64,000 bases of DNA from MFD09286-c1 sp963701015 (GTDB taxonomy: Bacteria > Bacteroidota > Bacteroidia > Bacteroidales > DTGW01): the NCBI GenBank assembly GCA_963701015.1, contig OY969556.1, positions 2,480,001 to 2,544,000 of the forward strand, written 5' to 3'. Positions within the stretch are counted from its first letter, which is position 1, and each line of letters opens with the position of its first letter. This document shows, piece after piece, positions 54,386 to 61,874 of the stretch. A program made the translations under genes and the position numbers. Under the pieces are notes generated by a model that saw only the letters and a list, made by a program, of their open reading frames with translations, made no database searches and had not been told where the DNA came from.

Positions 54386-55603
54386 ATGATACCCATTTTT
54401 GCCTGGCGAAATATATGGCGTAACAAACTCAGAAGTGCAGTTATAATGGCGGCATTTGCTGTTGGAATTTTTGCAGGTATATTTTTAATTGCATTTTCGA
54501 ACGGAATGATTGATAGCCGCGTTAACGCTGTAATTGGTAATGAAATGTCGCATATCCAGCTTCACAAACCGGAATTTTTAGAAGATGACCAGTTTTCTTT
54601 ACGATTTAATGTAAATGATTCTATGGTAAACGAACTTATGAAAATTCCACATGTAATTGCTGTTTCAAAAAGAATTATAGTAAATTCTATGGTTGCATCA
54701 GCTGAAACAGGTTTAGGCGTAAAAATTAATGGTATAAATCCACAGCAAGAAAGTAAAGTAAGCCAATTACATTCAAAAATCATAAATGGATTATATTTAT
54801 CCAATGAAGGTAGAAATCCAATATTAATAAGCGAACGACTGGCACAGAAATTAAAAGTAGGGTTACACAATAAATTAATTTTAACTGTTCAGGATGTAAA
54901 CAAAAACATTACTGGTGGTGCCTTTCGGATTGTCGGAATATATCGTACGGACAATATGTTGTTTGATGAAGCTAATATTTTTGTAAGAAACAATGATATA
55001 GCAAAGTTAACTGGTATATCACCGAATGATGTTCATGAAGTTGCTGTATTACTTGATAAAAATAAATATACTGAATCAACAACCAAAATAATTGAAAAAG
55101 AATTTCCTGATTTGGAAGTAAAAAACTGGTTACAATTAAGTCCCGATGCCGGTGCATTAGTTGGTGCTATGAACCAATATACCTATATTTTTACAATAAT
55201 CATTCTTATGGCTTTGAGTTTCGGAATTGTTAACACTATGTTAATGGTTATTATGGAACGTATAAGAGAATTAGGAATGCTTATGGCGATAGGCATGAAC
55301 AGGGTTAAAGTTTTTATAATGATAATGTTCGAAACTATTTTTTTATCCTTAACCGGCGGAATTATTGGAATTTCATTAGGTTGGGCAATTTCAAGTTACT
55401 TTGCATCAGCTGGTATAAATTTATATTTTTGGAAAGAAGCTTTTGGAGAACTTGGATTTTCCTCACTTATATATCCAAAAATAGAATTTAGGGTTATACT
55501 ATTTACTACTATATTAGTTATAATTGCTGGTATTATTTCAGCACTTTACCCAGCTTATAAAGCAATTAAACTAAAGCCATCTGAAGCAATTCGTTCAAAT
55601 TAA
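54386..55603 (+). CDS. ABC transporter permease, LolC/LolE-MacB type (FtsX domain), second copy
   Basis: A 405-residue permease of the same build: 'IPIFAWRNIWRNKLRSAVIM' at the start, a periplasmic domain (about 45-260; 'GNEMSHIQLHKPEFLEDDQ') and three C-terminal helices with the FtsX motif 'ALSFGIVNTMLMVIMERIRELGMLMAIGMN'. 'VTIMIMFETIFLSLTGGIIGISLGW'-type sequence forms the second of these. The two permeases are clearly paralogous and probably act as a heterodimer. It starts 22 bp after the first permease gene and ends 18 bp before the ATPase gene. Confidence 0.93.
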   Translation: MIPIFAWRNIWRNKLRSAVIMAAFAVGIFAGIFLIAFSNGMIDSRVNAVIGNEMSHIQLHKPEFLEDDQFSLRFNVNDSMVNELMKIPHVIAVSKRIIVNSMVASAETGLGVKINGINPQQESKVSQLHSKIINGLYLSNEGRNPILISERLAQKLKVGLHNKLILTVQDVNKNITGGAFRIVGIYRTDNMLFDEANIFVRNNDIAKLTGISPNDVHEVAVLLDKNKYTESTTKIIEKEFPDLEVKNWLQLSPDAGALVGAMNQYTYIFTIIILMALSFGIVNTMLMVIMERIRELGMLMAIGMNRVKVFIMIMFETIFLSLTGGIIGISLGWAISSYFASAGINLYFWKEAFGELGFSSLIYPKIEFRVILFTTILVIIAGIISALYPAYKAIKLKPSEAIRSN

Positions 55604-55621
55604 TTAATAATTTATAGCATT

Positions 55622-56308
55622 ATGAATATAATTGAAATAAAAGATTTGCATAAAGTTTATAACGAAAAATCAATGCCAGTTATCGCTGTTAATGGTATTA
55701 GTTTAAATTTCGAAGAAGGTGAATTTACTGCAATTGTAGGACCTTCAGGTTCTGGCAAAACCACTTTATTAAATATTGTTGGTGGATTAGACGATCCCAC
55801 GACCGGAGATGTATTTATTGACAAAGTGAAGATAAATGCACTTTCTGCCAGGCAAAAGACCGATTTTAGGATGAAAAATATAGGGTTTGTATTTCAGTCA
55901 TATAATCTTATTCCGGTATTTACAGCGCACGAAAATGTTGAATTTATAATGCACTTGCAAGGGAAATCAAAAAAAGAAAGGAACAGCAGAACTAAAGAGC
56001 TTCTGGAATCGGTCGGTTTGGGAGACAGAGAAAATAGCAGGCCAGCAAACCTTTCCGGAGGCCAGCAACAAAGAGTAGCTGTTGCCAGAGCGCTTGCTTC
56101 GCGTCCTAAGTTCATCCTGGCCGATGAACCCACTGCCAACCTTGACTTAAAATCTACTGAAAATCTTTTAGATATTATGGAAAAATTAAACCAGGAAGAA
56201 AATATTACTTTTATATTTTCAACTCATGATCAACGCGTTGTTAACAAAGCTAAACACGTTATAACTATTGAAGATGGCGCAGTTGTTTCGGATATTAGAA
56301 AAAATTAA
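55622..56308 (+). CDS. ABC transporter ATP-binding protein (LolD/MacB family)
   Basis: A 228-residue ATPase of the o228/MacB class. Walker A 'GPSGSGKTTL', Q-loop 'NIGFVFQSYNLIPVFTAHENV', signature 'LSGGQQQRVAVARAL', Walker B 'FILADEPTANLD' and switch His 'FSTHD' are all intact. 'GGLDDPTTGDVFIDKVKI' is the class motif. It powers the two preceding FtsX-type permeases. The gene is the last of the operon; the hypothetical gene at 56322-56867 runs convergently after 13 bp. Confidence 0.96.
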   Translation: MNIIEIKDLHKVYNEKSMPVIAVNGISLNFEEGEFTAIVGPSGSGKTTLLNIVGGLDDPTTGDVFIDKVKINALSARQKTDFRMKNIGFVFQSYNLIPVFTAHENVEFIMHLQGKSKKERNSRTKELLESVGLGDRENSRPANLSGGQQQRVAVARALASRPKFILADEPTANLDLKSTENLLDIMEKLNQEENITFIFSTHDQRVVNKAKHVITIEDGAVVSDIRKN

Positions 56309-56321
56309 ATAATTACTACTT

Positions 56322-56867
56322 CTATAGCATAGTTTTATAACTATTTGTATGTAAATAAGTAGAATCTTTTTTAGGTGAACCCTGATTTTCAGGAACTGTT
56401 AGTATTGGTGCATTATTAAAAAAGTTCTCCATCATTTTTCTTTGACTTTTTATCAATTGATTTATATTATCAAAATTACCAAATTCTTTTTCAAACATTT
56501 CTCCATAATTATCGCTCACAAAACTGGAATCGTTATTATCGAAAGGCATTTTAAACATATCATTATCGCCAAATTGATTAAATGAAAATTGGTCTTGTAT
56601 TTTATTCAACATTGAATCAACATTTGACGGAACTTTTCCATTTCCTGTCCATGACCATTCATATGTTGAATCATAACGAGTAATATTCCCATTTTTATCT
56701 GTTTGTTTGTTAACTTTTATACTAATTTTTGGTTCATTTTTATTATCAGCCAATTTAATATTTTTATCCTGAGCAGGTATTTTATTCGCAATAAATATTG
56801 TACAACCTATTAAACCTGCCAAACAAAAAATATTTAAAAGACTTCCGAAATTATTTATTGTTCTCAT
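56322..56867 (-). CDS. Secreted hypothetical protein, Asp/Asn-rich
   Basis: A 181-residue protein with an N-terminal hydrophobic segment (about 11-32, 'LLNIFCLAGLIGCTIFIANKI'), perhaps a membrane anchor or signal peptide. The Cys in 'LIGCT' could make it a lipoprotein, though the sequence around it is a weak lipobox. The mature part is polar and rich in Asn, Asp and Phe ('DQFSFNQFGDNDMFKMPFDNN', 'EMFEKEFGNFDNINQLI'), with 'KNGNITRYDSTYEWSW' early on. I do not recognise the family. It runs convergently with the ABC operon. Confidence 0.55.
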   Translation of the reverse strand: MRTINNFGSLLNIFCLAGLIGCTIFIANKIPAQDKNIKLADNKNEPKISIKVNKQTDKNGNITRYDSTYEWSWTGNGKVPSNVDSMLNKIQDQFSFNQFGDNDMFKMPFDNNDSSFVSDNYGEMFEKEFGNFDNINQLIKSQRKMMENFFNNAPILTVPENQGSPKKDSTYLHTNSYKTML

Positions 56868-57418
56868 GGCAACTAAAATTTATTGGTTCAACTTTACATA
56901 AACTATTTTCACCACAAAATTACATCGCATTAATCCCGATTGCAAAAGGTTATAATAATCATTAACTGAATTTAAGAAGATTTAATAATATCATATTTTT
57001 AATCGCTTTTTAATATTCTTTTAATTTCATTTTCACTATTCAGGTAATATCTTAATATAATTTTGATCACTTAATTTTTAGTATAGAAATATTTTTGTTC
57101 ACTACATAATATCATAAACAATTATATAAAGTTGATTTTTTTCAAAAATTACAAGTTGCAGTTAATAGGTAAGTACAAATGATAAATAATGCCAATTAGT
57201 TTATATAATAAATGAAGATTTGAAAATACTTTCGAGAAGGACTTTAGAATAATTAATTCATTTTTATAACTGAAACAAATAATTAATAACTAAATTACCC
57301 ATGCAAACAAGTATAGCCATTCTTGATGTTCAGGGGTTAAACAAGATGGTTGTTGCTTGTGCAGCATGGGTTTTTAATTAAAAGATAAATTAAGAAATAC
57401 ATATTAAATATAAATTTC
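56868..57418. other. Intergenic region with one structured hairpin
   Basis: A 551-bp gap, mostly very AT-rich and without an ORF of note. The exception is the hairpin element at 57297-57375 (separate entry), whose composition is clearly less AT-rich than its surroundings. The remaining 430 bp hold nothing I can support. Confidence 0.5.
57297..57375 (+). ncRNA. Long three-helix hairpin ending in a T tract (candidate small RNA or terminator-like element)
   Basis: ACCCATGC (57297-57304) pairs with GCATGGGT (57364-57371). Inside it ACAAG (57307-57311) pairs with CTTGT (57356-57360), then GCCAT-T-CTTG (57316-57325) pairs with CAAGATGGT (57342-57350), with one bulged T and one G-T pair. The loop is about 16 bases. 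TTTTT follows the outer stem. The layout is that of an RNA with an intrinsic terminator, or of a palindromic repeat. It lies 44 bp before the ATG of the lipoprotein gene at 57419. It has G+C content well above its flanks. Confidence 0.45.
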
Positions 57419-57874
57419 ATGAAACATTTAAATATTATTTTAATTGTATTTATAACGCTAATTTCAATTATCAGTTGTAAAAATAATCAAAAGGTTGACA
57501 ATGCTTATTTAAAAGGGAACTGGAAACTAACTATATCAATGGGTAATAGTTTAAATACCGATGAAATGAAAAAAATAAATGCCGATTCAGGGTTCCATGC
57601 AGGTTTAAATATATTAGGATTTATTCCTGAAAATAGTAAATGGAATTTTGTAAACGATAGCATATTAATAATTACATTTCAAAGTGATGTTGAATTGCCT
57701 CCAGATACTATTAATTATTATTTAAACAAAAATCGTGATTCAATATTTATATCGGATAAAACGAACAATGAGTCCTATAAGCTTTCAAAATACTTATTTA
57801 ATCAAATAAAGTTAGATTTGTCAAATAATGGCACTTTATGCATCTTAACCAGAAACAATAAGAAAAATAATTAA
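57419..57874 (+). CDS. Small lipoprotein, lipocalin-like
   Basis: A 151-residue predicted lipoprotein: the leader ends in 'LISIISC' (Cys 20), followed by 'KNNQKVDNAYLKGNWKLTIS'. The motif 'LKGNWKL' and the later strand pattern ('SKWNFVNDSILIITFQSD', 'INYYLNKNRDSIFISDK', 'SYKLSKYLFNQIKLDL') are those of the lipocalin-like DUF4488/DUF5004-type lipoproteins of Bacteroidota. It probably sits in the periplasm or on the surface and binds a small molecule. No specific function is known. It follows the hairpin element at 57297. Confidence 0.7.
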   Translation: MKHLNIILIVFITLISIISCKNNQKVDNAYLKGNWKLTISMGNSLNTDEMKKINADSGFHAGLNILGFIPENSKWNFVNDSILIITFQSDVELPPDTINYYLNKNRDSIFISDKTNNESYKLSKYLFNQIKLDLSNNGTLCILTRNNKKNN

Positions 57875-57960
57875 TATAAAATCTCACTTTATTCATATTT
57901 AATAATATAAATTTTAGTATTGTTTAACTCTATTTTTAAAATTCATATTTAATCGAATAA

Positions 57961-57968
57961 TAACTTTG
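57961..57968 (+). promoter_or_regulatory. Bacteroidota-type -7 promoter element (TAACTTTG)
   Basis: TAACTTTG matches TAnnTTTG. It lies 32 bp before the ATG of the gene at 58001. No TTG at 18-20 bp upstream is clear. Confidence 0.4.
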
Positions 57969-58000
57969 CATAATTAAAGATTGTTATAACCAAAGTGAAT

Positions 58001-58306
58001 ATGAAAAAATATCTTTTAGTAATTATTTCTCAGTTAATTCAAATACAGTTAATATTGGGTTTAGGAGTAATTAGTAAAAATAACGAAACTATAAATAATT
58101 ACAAAAAATCTTCCGGTAAAATAGTCAGGAATAAAATTCCAGGGTTTCAATTAAATGAAAACAGCAAATATCCTTTAAAACGTGTGATTATAGTTTTAGG
58201 CAACTGCAATGATTCATTAATGTCTGTTGCTGCCGGTAATGAACTCTATAATTTATTAGGACATTTTAATACAAAAATAAATATTATCAAAAAATATAAA
58301 TTATAA
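58001..58306 (+). CDS. N-terminal part of a frameshifted DUF2334 protein
   Basis: A 101-residue open frame with a signal peptide ('KKYLLVIISQLIQIQLILGLG'), 'RVIIVLGNCNDSLMSVAAGN' and 'LYNLLGHFNTKINII', then a stop at 58304-58306. The next reading frame, open from 58281, continues without a break in the protein logic: 'NYKPKTLQKYDLLFYIGLQTN' and onward. The match to the DUF2334 pattern across the join shows a single ancestral gene. The break is at a run of six A (58289-58294); loss of one A would join the frames. It may be a real mutation, a phase-variable tract or a sequence error. ATG 58001 is preferred over GTG 57995. Confidence 0.75.
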   Translation: MKKYLLVIISQLIQIQLILGLGVISKNNETINNYKKSSGKIVRNKIPGFQLNENSKYPLKRVIIVLGNCNDSLMSVAAGNELYNLLGHFNTKINIIKKYKL

Positions 58307-58481
58307 ACCCAAAACTCTTCAAAAATATGATCTATTATTTTACATTGGGTTACAAACTAATAATCCTCCATCAGCTGCACTCATAAACGATATATATAAT
58401 ACAAATAAAACTGTAGTTTGGATAAACAGTGGCTTTTCAAAATTTGAAAGTAAAAAAGGTGAAACTGAGAAACTTGGTTTT

Positions 58482-59819
58482 TTGGTTGGTAAAATTGATA
58501 AATCACTATCGTATAATAATGTTAAAGCAGGAAATATATATTATACAAGAGGTGGTGATAATTTATATACTATTCAAACAACAAATAATAAAAAAGCAAA
58601 TGTATTAGCGACAGCAATTAGCGATAATCAGAGGAATTCAATGCCATATATAGTCAAATCAAAAAACTTATATTACATATCAGATATTCCATATTTTAAT
58701 TGTGGCGACAATGACAGGTATTTATTATTTGCAGATATTTTACACGATTTATTAAAAGAAAACCATAAAGAAGAGCATAAAGCTATTGTTAGAATTGAAG
58801 ATGTAACACCTATACGTGATCCGGAAAGGTTGCGTAAAATTGCAGATATTTTATCGGAACGTAATATACCATTTTTAATTGGTGTTGTACCATTTTATGT
58901 TGACCCATCACATAACATTCGTATAAGTCTTTCGAACAAACCGGCTTTAGTGGCTGCTTTAAAATACTGTGTTTCAAAAGGAGCATCCATCGTACTTCAT
59001 GGTGTAACACATCAATATAAAGGAATATCAGGAATTGATTTTGAATTTTGGGACGGTTCAGTGAACAAACCAATAGCAAATGAAACAGCTTCAGAAATAG
59101 AAAATAAAATTAATGAAGGCCTTGATGAATGTGTAAAGAATGGGATTTACCCATTATATTGGGAAACTCCTCATTATACTGCTTCAATTGAAACCTATAA
59201 AATTGTTTCCGAACATTTTGGTTCAACAATAGAACGACTGCTAGTTACCAACAGTTATAAATATGGTCAATTTTTCCCGTATGAAATACAAAAGGATATG
59301 TATGGCCAAAAAGATTTTCCTGAAGACCTTGGTTATATGCCAATAATTCCACGTGATAGTAGCGAGCTATATATAAAACATATACTGGCAAACGCAAAAG
59401 GATTGCTCAATGTGCGGGATGGCTATGCTTCATTCTTTTTTCATACATTTGTAAACCTCGATTATTTGAAAGAAATTGCTGATGGAATAAGCAAGTTAGG
59501 TTTTCAATATACCGATTTGAGAAAAGAAACCAATTGGGTAAAAACAAAGGATCTCGTTATTTTAAGTGGTTCGCAAAAATACAAATTATCACCCGATAGC
59601 CACTTATTGGCGGAAATTTATTATAATAAATCAGGTCAGGTTGAAAAGAGAATTTTTTCGCATATTCCTGTAAAAGGTTCCATTTCAAGAAATATAATTC
59701 TTAAACCCGATGAATTTTATGTAGCTGAATCAGTTTATCAATCGGAAAGAAACTTAGCAGAGAATAAAAATCATAATGAGTCAAATTCCATCAAAGATCA
59801 TAAATTATACAAAAATTAG
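58482..59819 (+). CDS. C-terminal part of the frameshifted DUF2334 polysaccharide-deacetylase-like protein
   Basis: A 445-residue open frame beginning with TTG at 58482, but the frame is open from 58281 without a start, so this start is probably an artefact of the frameshift. Residues 'AIVRIEDVTPIRDPERLRKIADIL' (Asp ligand), 'VLHGVTHQYKG' (His-x3-His), 'LYWETPHYTAS' and 'FFFHTFVNL' give the NodB-like metal site. 'FLIGVVPFYVDP' is a DUF2334 signature. The intact protein would be about 605 residues with a signal peptide and act outside the cytoplasm on a polysaccharide. It precedes the palindromic element at 59865 and GH15 gene. Confidence 0.85.
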   Translation: MVGKIDKSLSYNNVKAGNIYYTRGGDNLYTIQTTNNKKANVLATAISDNQRNSMPYIVKSKNLYYISDIPYFNCGDNDRYLLFADILHDLLKENHKEEHKAIVRIEDVTPIRDPERLRKIADILSERNIPFLIGVVPFYVDPSHNIRISLSNKPALVAALKYCVSKGASIVLHGVTHQYKGISGIDFEFWDGSVNKPIANETASEIENKINEGLDECVKNGIYPLYWETPHYTASIETYKIVSEHFGSTIERLLVTNSYKYGQFFPYEIQKDMYGQKDFPEDLGYMPIIPRDSSELYIKHILANAKGLLNVRDGYASFFFHTFVNLDYLKEIADGISKLGFQYTDLRKETNWVKTKDLVILSGSQKYKLSPDSHLLAEIYYNKSGQVEKRIFSHIPVKGSISRNIILKPDEFYVAESVYQSERNLAENKNHNESNSIKDHKLYKN

Positions 59820-59864
59820 TTTATACTGAATTTTATAAATTTAAGATTTACTAATCATATTAAT

Positions 59865-60006
59865 TCTACTTTAACAGATTCGAAAACCAAACTGTTTTTA
59901 CCCTTAATCCCTAAAGGGAACAGTTTTATTTTCAGCTTTCGCCCTTTAGGGTTTGGGGTAAATAAAGCTGAAAATAATTGATGACAGTTAATGTGTTAAA
60001 GTAGAT
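59865..60006. repeat. Palindromic element with terminal inverted repeats and two inner hairpins
   Basis: Terminal repeats TCTACTTTAACA (59865-59876) and TGTTAAAGTAGA (59995-60006) are perfect. Inside lies a left hairpin built on AAACTGTT (59889) and AACAGTTT (59919), with CCCTT/AAGGG and a CCCTAAAGGG palindrome. A right hairpin has a perfect 14-bp stem TTATTTTCAGCTTT (59926-59939) and AAAGCTGAAAATAA (59965-59978) around a CCCTTTAGGG palindrome. The two inner palindromes are also complementary to each other (59897-59918 with 59943-59963). It holds no ORF. It looks like a REP/BIME or MITE-like element; whether it is repeated elsewhere cannot be seen here. Confidence 0.7.
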
Positions 60007-60035
60007 TAAATTAAAAAATTAAACTTGTAGCAAAT

Positions 60036-60043
60036 ATTTTTGT
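60036..60043 (+). promoter_or_regulatory. Bacteroidota-type -7 promoter element (TATTTTTG)
   Basis: TATTTTTG matches TAnnTTTG and ends 24 bp before the ATG of the GH15 gene at 60068. The -33 element is unclear. Confidence 0.35.
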
Positions 60044-60067
60044 TATAAGTTAAAACTGGCTTATTAT

Positions 60068-61861
60068 ATGAACAATCTGAATTATGGAGTAATTGGAAAT
60101 TGTAGGAGCGCTGCTTTGATTTATGAAAATGGAAGCATAGATTGGTGTTGCCTTCCTTATTTTGATTCTCCTTCGGTTTTTGCGAAAATTCTCGATGAAG
60201 AAAAAGGTGGTTCGTTCAGTTTTATTGTTAGCGATGATTATAAAATAACCCAGGAATATAAATACAGGACAAATATTTTATGTACCACTTTTACGTCAGA
60301 AAATGGAGTATTCGAAGTAATTGACTTTATGCCAAGGTATAAAACGAACGAAAATGAATATTTTACTCCTAGTGAAATTTACAGGTATATTCGTTACATT
60401 TCAGGTTCACCGGTGTTTCGGGTTAATTACCACCCCATGTTTAATTATGCCCGTGAAGAAATTGCTAATGTAATTTATGGTAAACAAATCAGAACATACT
60501 CTATATTAAACCCAACCGACACTATTTATTTGTATTCAAGCCTTCCATTAACCGATATAACTGAATCACGTGAAATCGAACTTACCCAACATCAATTTCT
60601 ACTTTTATCGTATAACCAAAAATTAATTGAAGTAAATATCGACAGGGTTTATCTCGAATATCAACGTACAAAGGTTTACTGGTTAAACTGGATGAACCGT
60701 TCTAAAAAATACGAAAATTATTCCGAAGAAATTATTAGAAGTTTGCTTGTTCTGAAAATAATGTCATTTCAACAAACCGGTGCAATGTTGGCGGCATTAA
60801 CAACAAGTATTCCAGAAACTATTGGAGAAGTGCGCAATTGGGATTATCGTTTTTGTTGGCTTCGCGATGCTTCAATGTCTATTGATACGCTCCTTAAAAT
60901 GGGCCACTATTTGGCTGCACAGCGTTTTCTTACTTATATAAAAGGTATTCTTCAATCGAAACATGATTCATTTCAAATAATGTATGGCATTAGGGGTGAA
61001 AGGGAATTAACAGAAACTGATTTACCACATTTAGCAGGATACGAAAATTCAAGACCGGTAAGAATTGGCAACGATGCTTTTACACAAAAACAAAATGATG
61101 TTTTTGGTTATATTCTGAATGTTATGTACCAATATTACCAATTTTTCCCAGGTACACTTGACGAAGTTGAAGATATGTGGGAAATTGTCCGCAATATAAG
61201 CCGCACCGTTACTACTGAATGGGAAAAACCTGATAGGGGAATTTGGGAAATTAGAAATGGCAAAAAGCATTTTGTTTTTTCGAAAGTAATGAGCTGGGTG
61301 GCAATGGATAGAGCCGCTAAGATAGCTATTTTACTGAATAAAGATTATTATGCTGAAATATGGGGAAGCATTGCAAATGACATTAAAAACGAAATTTTAA
61401 CTAAAGGTTGGAAAGAAGATTTACAAACGTTTACACAAACCTATTGTAATTCTGAGCTCGATGCTTCTCTTCTATTAATGGCTGATTACGGCTTTATTGA
61501 TGCTAAAGATGATAAATATATAAAAACGGTTCAAGCTGCTAAAAAAGCACTTTTTCATAATGGATTAATGTTTCGTTATATTAATTCCGATGATTTTGGA
61601 AAACCCTCTTCGTCATTCACAATATGTACCTTTTGGCTAATTCAATCATTATATAAAATTGGTATGGAAGATGAGGCAAAAGAAATTTTTGAAAACCTTC
61701 TAAAATGTTGCAACCATGTTGGCCTTTTTAGCGAAGATATAGATTTCAACTCAAAACGATTATTAGGAAATTTTCCACAGGCATATTCGCATTTAGCGCT
61801 TATAAATACTGCAATTCTTTTCTCAAATGAAAAATTTATGTCGAAATTTATTAAACCTTAG
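60068..61861 (+). CDS. Glycoside hydrolase family 15 protein (glucoamylase/trehalase-type)
   Basis: A 597-residue cytosolic enzyme. 'YGVIGNCRSAALIYENGSIDWCCLPYFDSPSVFAKIL' is the signature N-terminal beta-sandwich of bacterial GH15 enzymes. The (alpha/alpha)6 barrel begins near residue 220, with 'IPETIGEVRNWDYRFCWLRDASMSID' carrying the conserved aromatic and Asp positions. 'MYGIRGERELTETDLPHLAGYENS' contains the catalytic acid region, and 'ELDASLLLMADYGFI' and 'GLFSEDIDF' the base-side Glu. Members act on malto-oligosaccharides or trehalose. The convergent trehalase gene 13 bp away supports a trehalose/alpha-glucan theme. No signal peptide is present. Confidence 0.93.
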   Translation: MNNLNYGVIGNCRSAALIYENGSIDWCCLPYFDSPSVFAKILDEEKGGSFSFIVSDDYKITQEYKYRTNILCTTFTSENGVFEVIDFMPRYKTNENEYFTPSEIYRYIRYISGSPVFRVNYHPMFNYAREEIANVIYGKQIRTYSILNPTDTIYLYSSLPLTDITESREIELTQHQFLLLSYNQKLIEVNIDRVYLEYQRTKVYWLNWMNRSKKYENYSEEIIRSLLVLKIMSFQQTGAMLAALTTSIPETIGEVRNWDYRFCWLRDASMSIDTLLKMGHYLAAQRFLTYIKGILQSKHDSFQIMYGIRGERELTETDLPHLAGYENSRPVRIGNDAFTQKQNDVFGYILNVMYQYYQFFPGTLDEVEDMWEIVRNISRTVTTEWEKPDRGIWEIRNGKKHFVFSKVMSWVAMDRAAKIAILLNKDYYAEIWGSIANDIKNEILTKGWKEDLQTFTQTYCNSELDASLLLMADYGFIDAKDDKYIKTVQAAKKALFHNGLMFRYINSDDFGKPSSSFTICTFWLIQSLYKIGMEDEAKEIFENLLKCCNHVGLFSEDIDFNSKRLLGNFPQAYSHLALINTAILFSNEKFMSKFIKP

Positions 61862-61874
61862 ATTAACATAATAG

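Noticed and set aside
57301..57381. A 26-codon ORF starting with ATG inside the 57297 hairpin
   Set aside because: It lies entirely within the inverted repeat and is best explained by the palindromic structure rather than coding.
58286..58306. Programmed ribosomal frameshifting at the A tract of the DUF2334 gene
   Set aside because: Joining the frames needs a skip of one base (+1), there is no recognised +1 signal such as a stop codon at the shift site, and no stimulating structure is seen. A mutation or sequence error is simpler.
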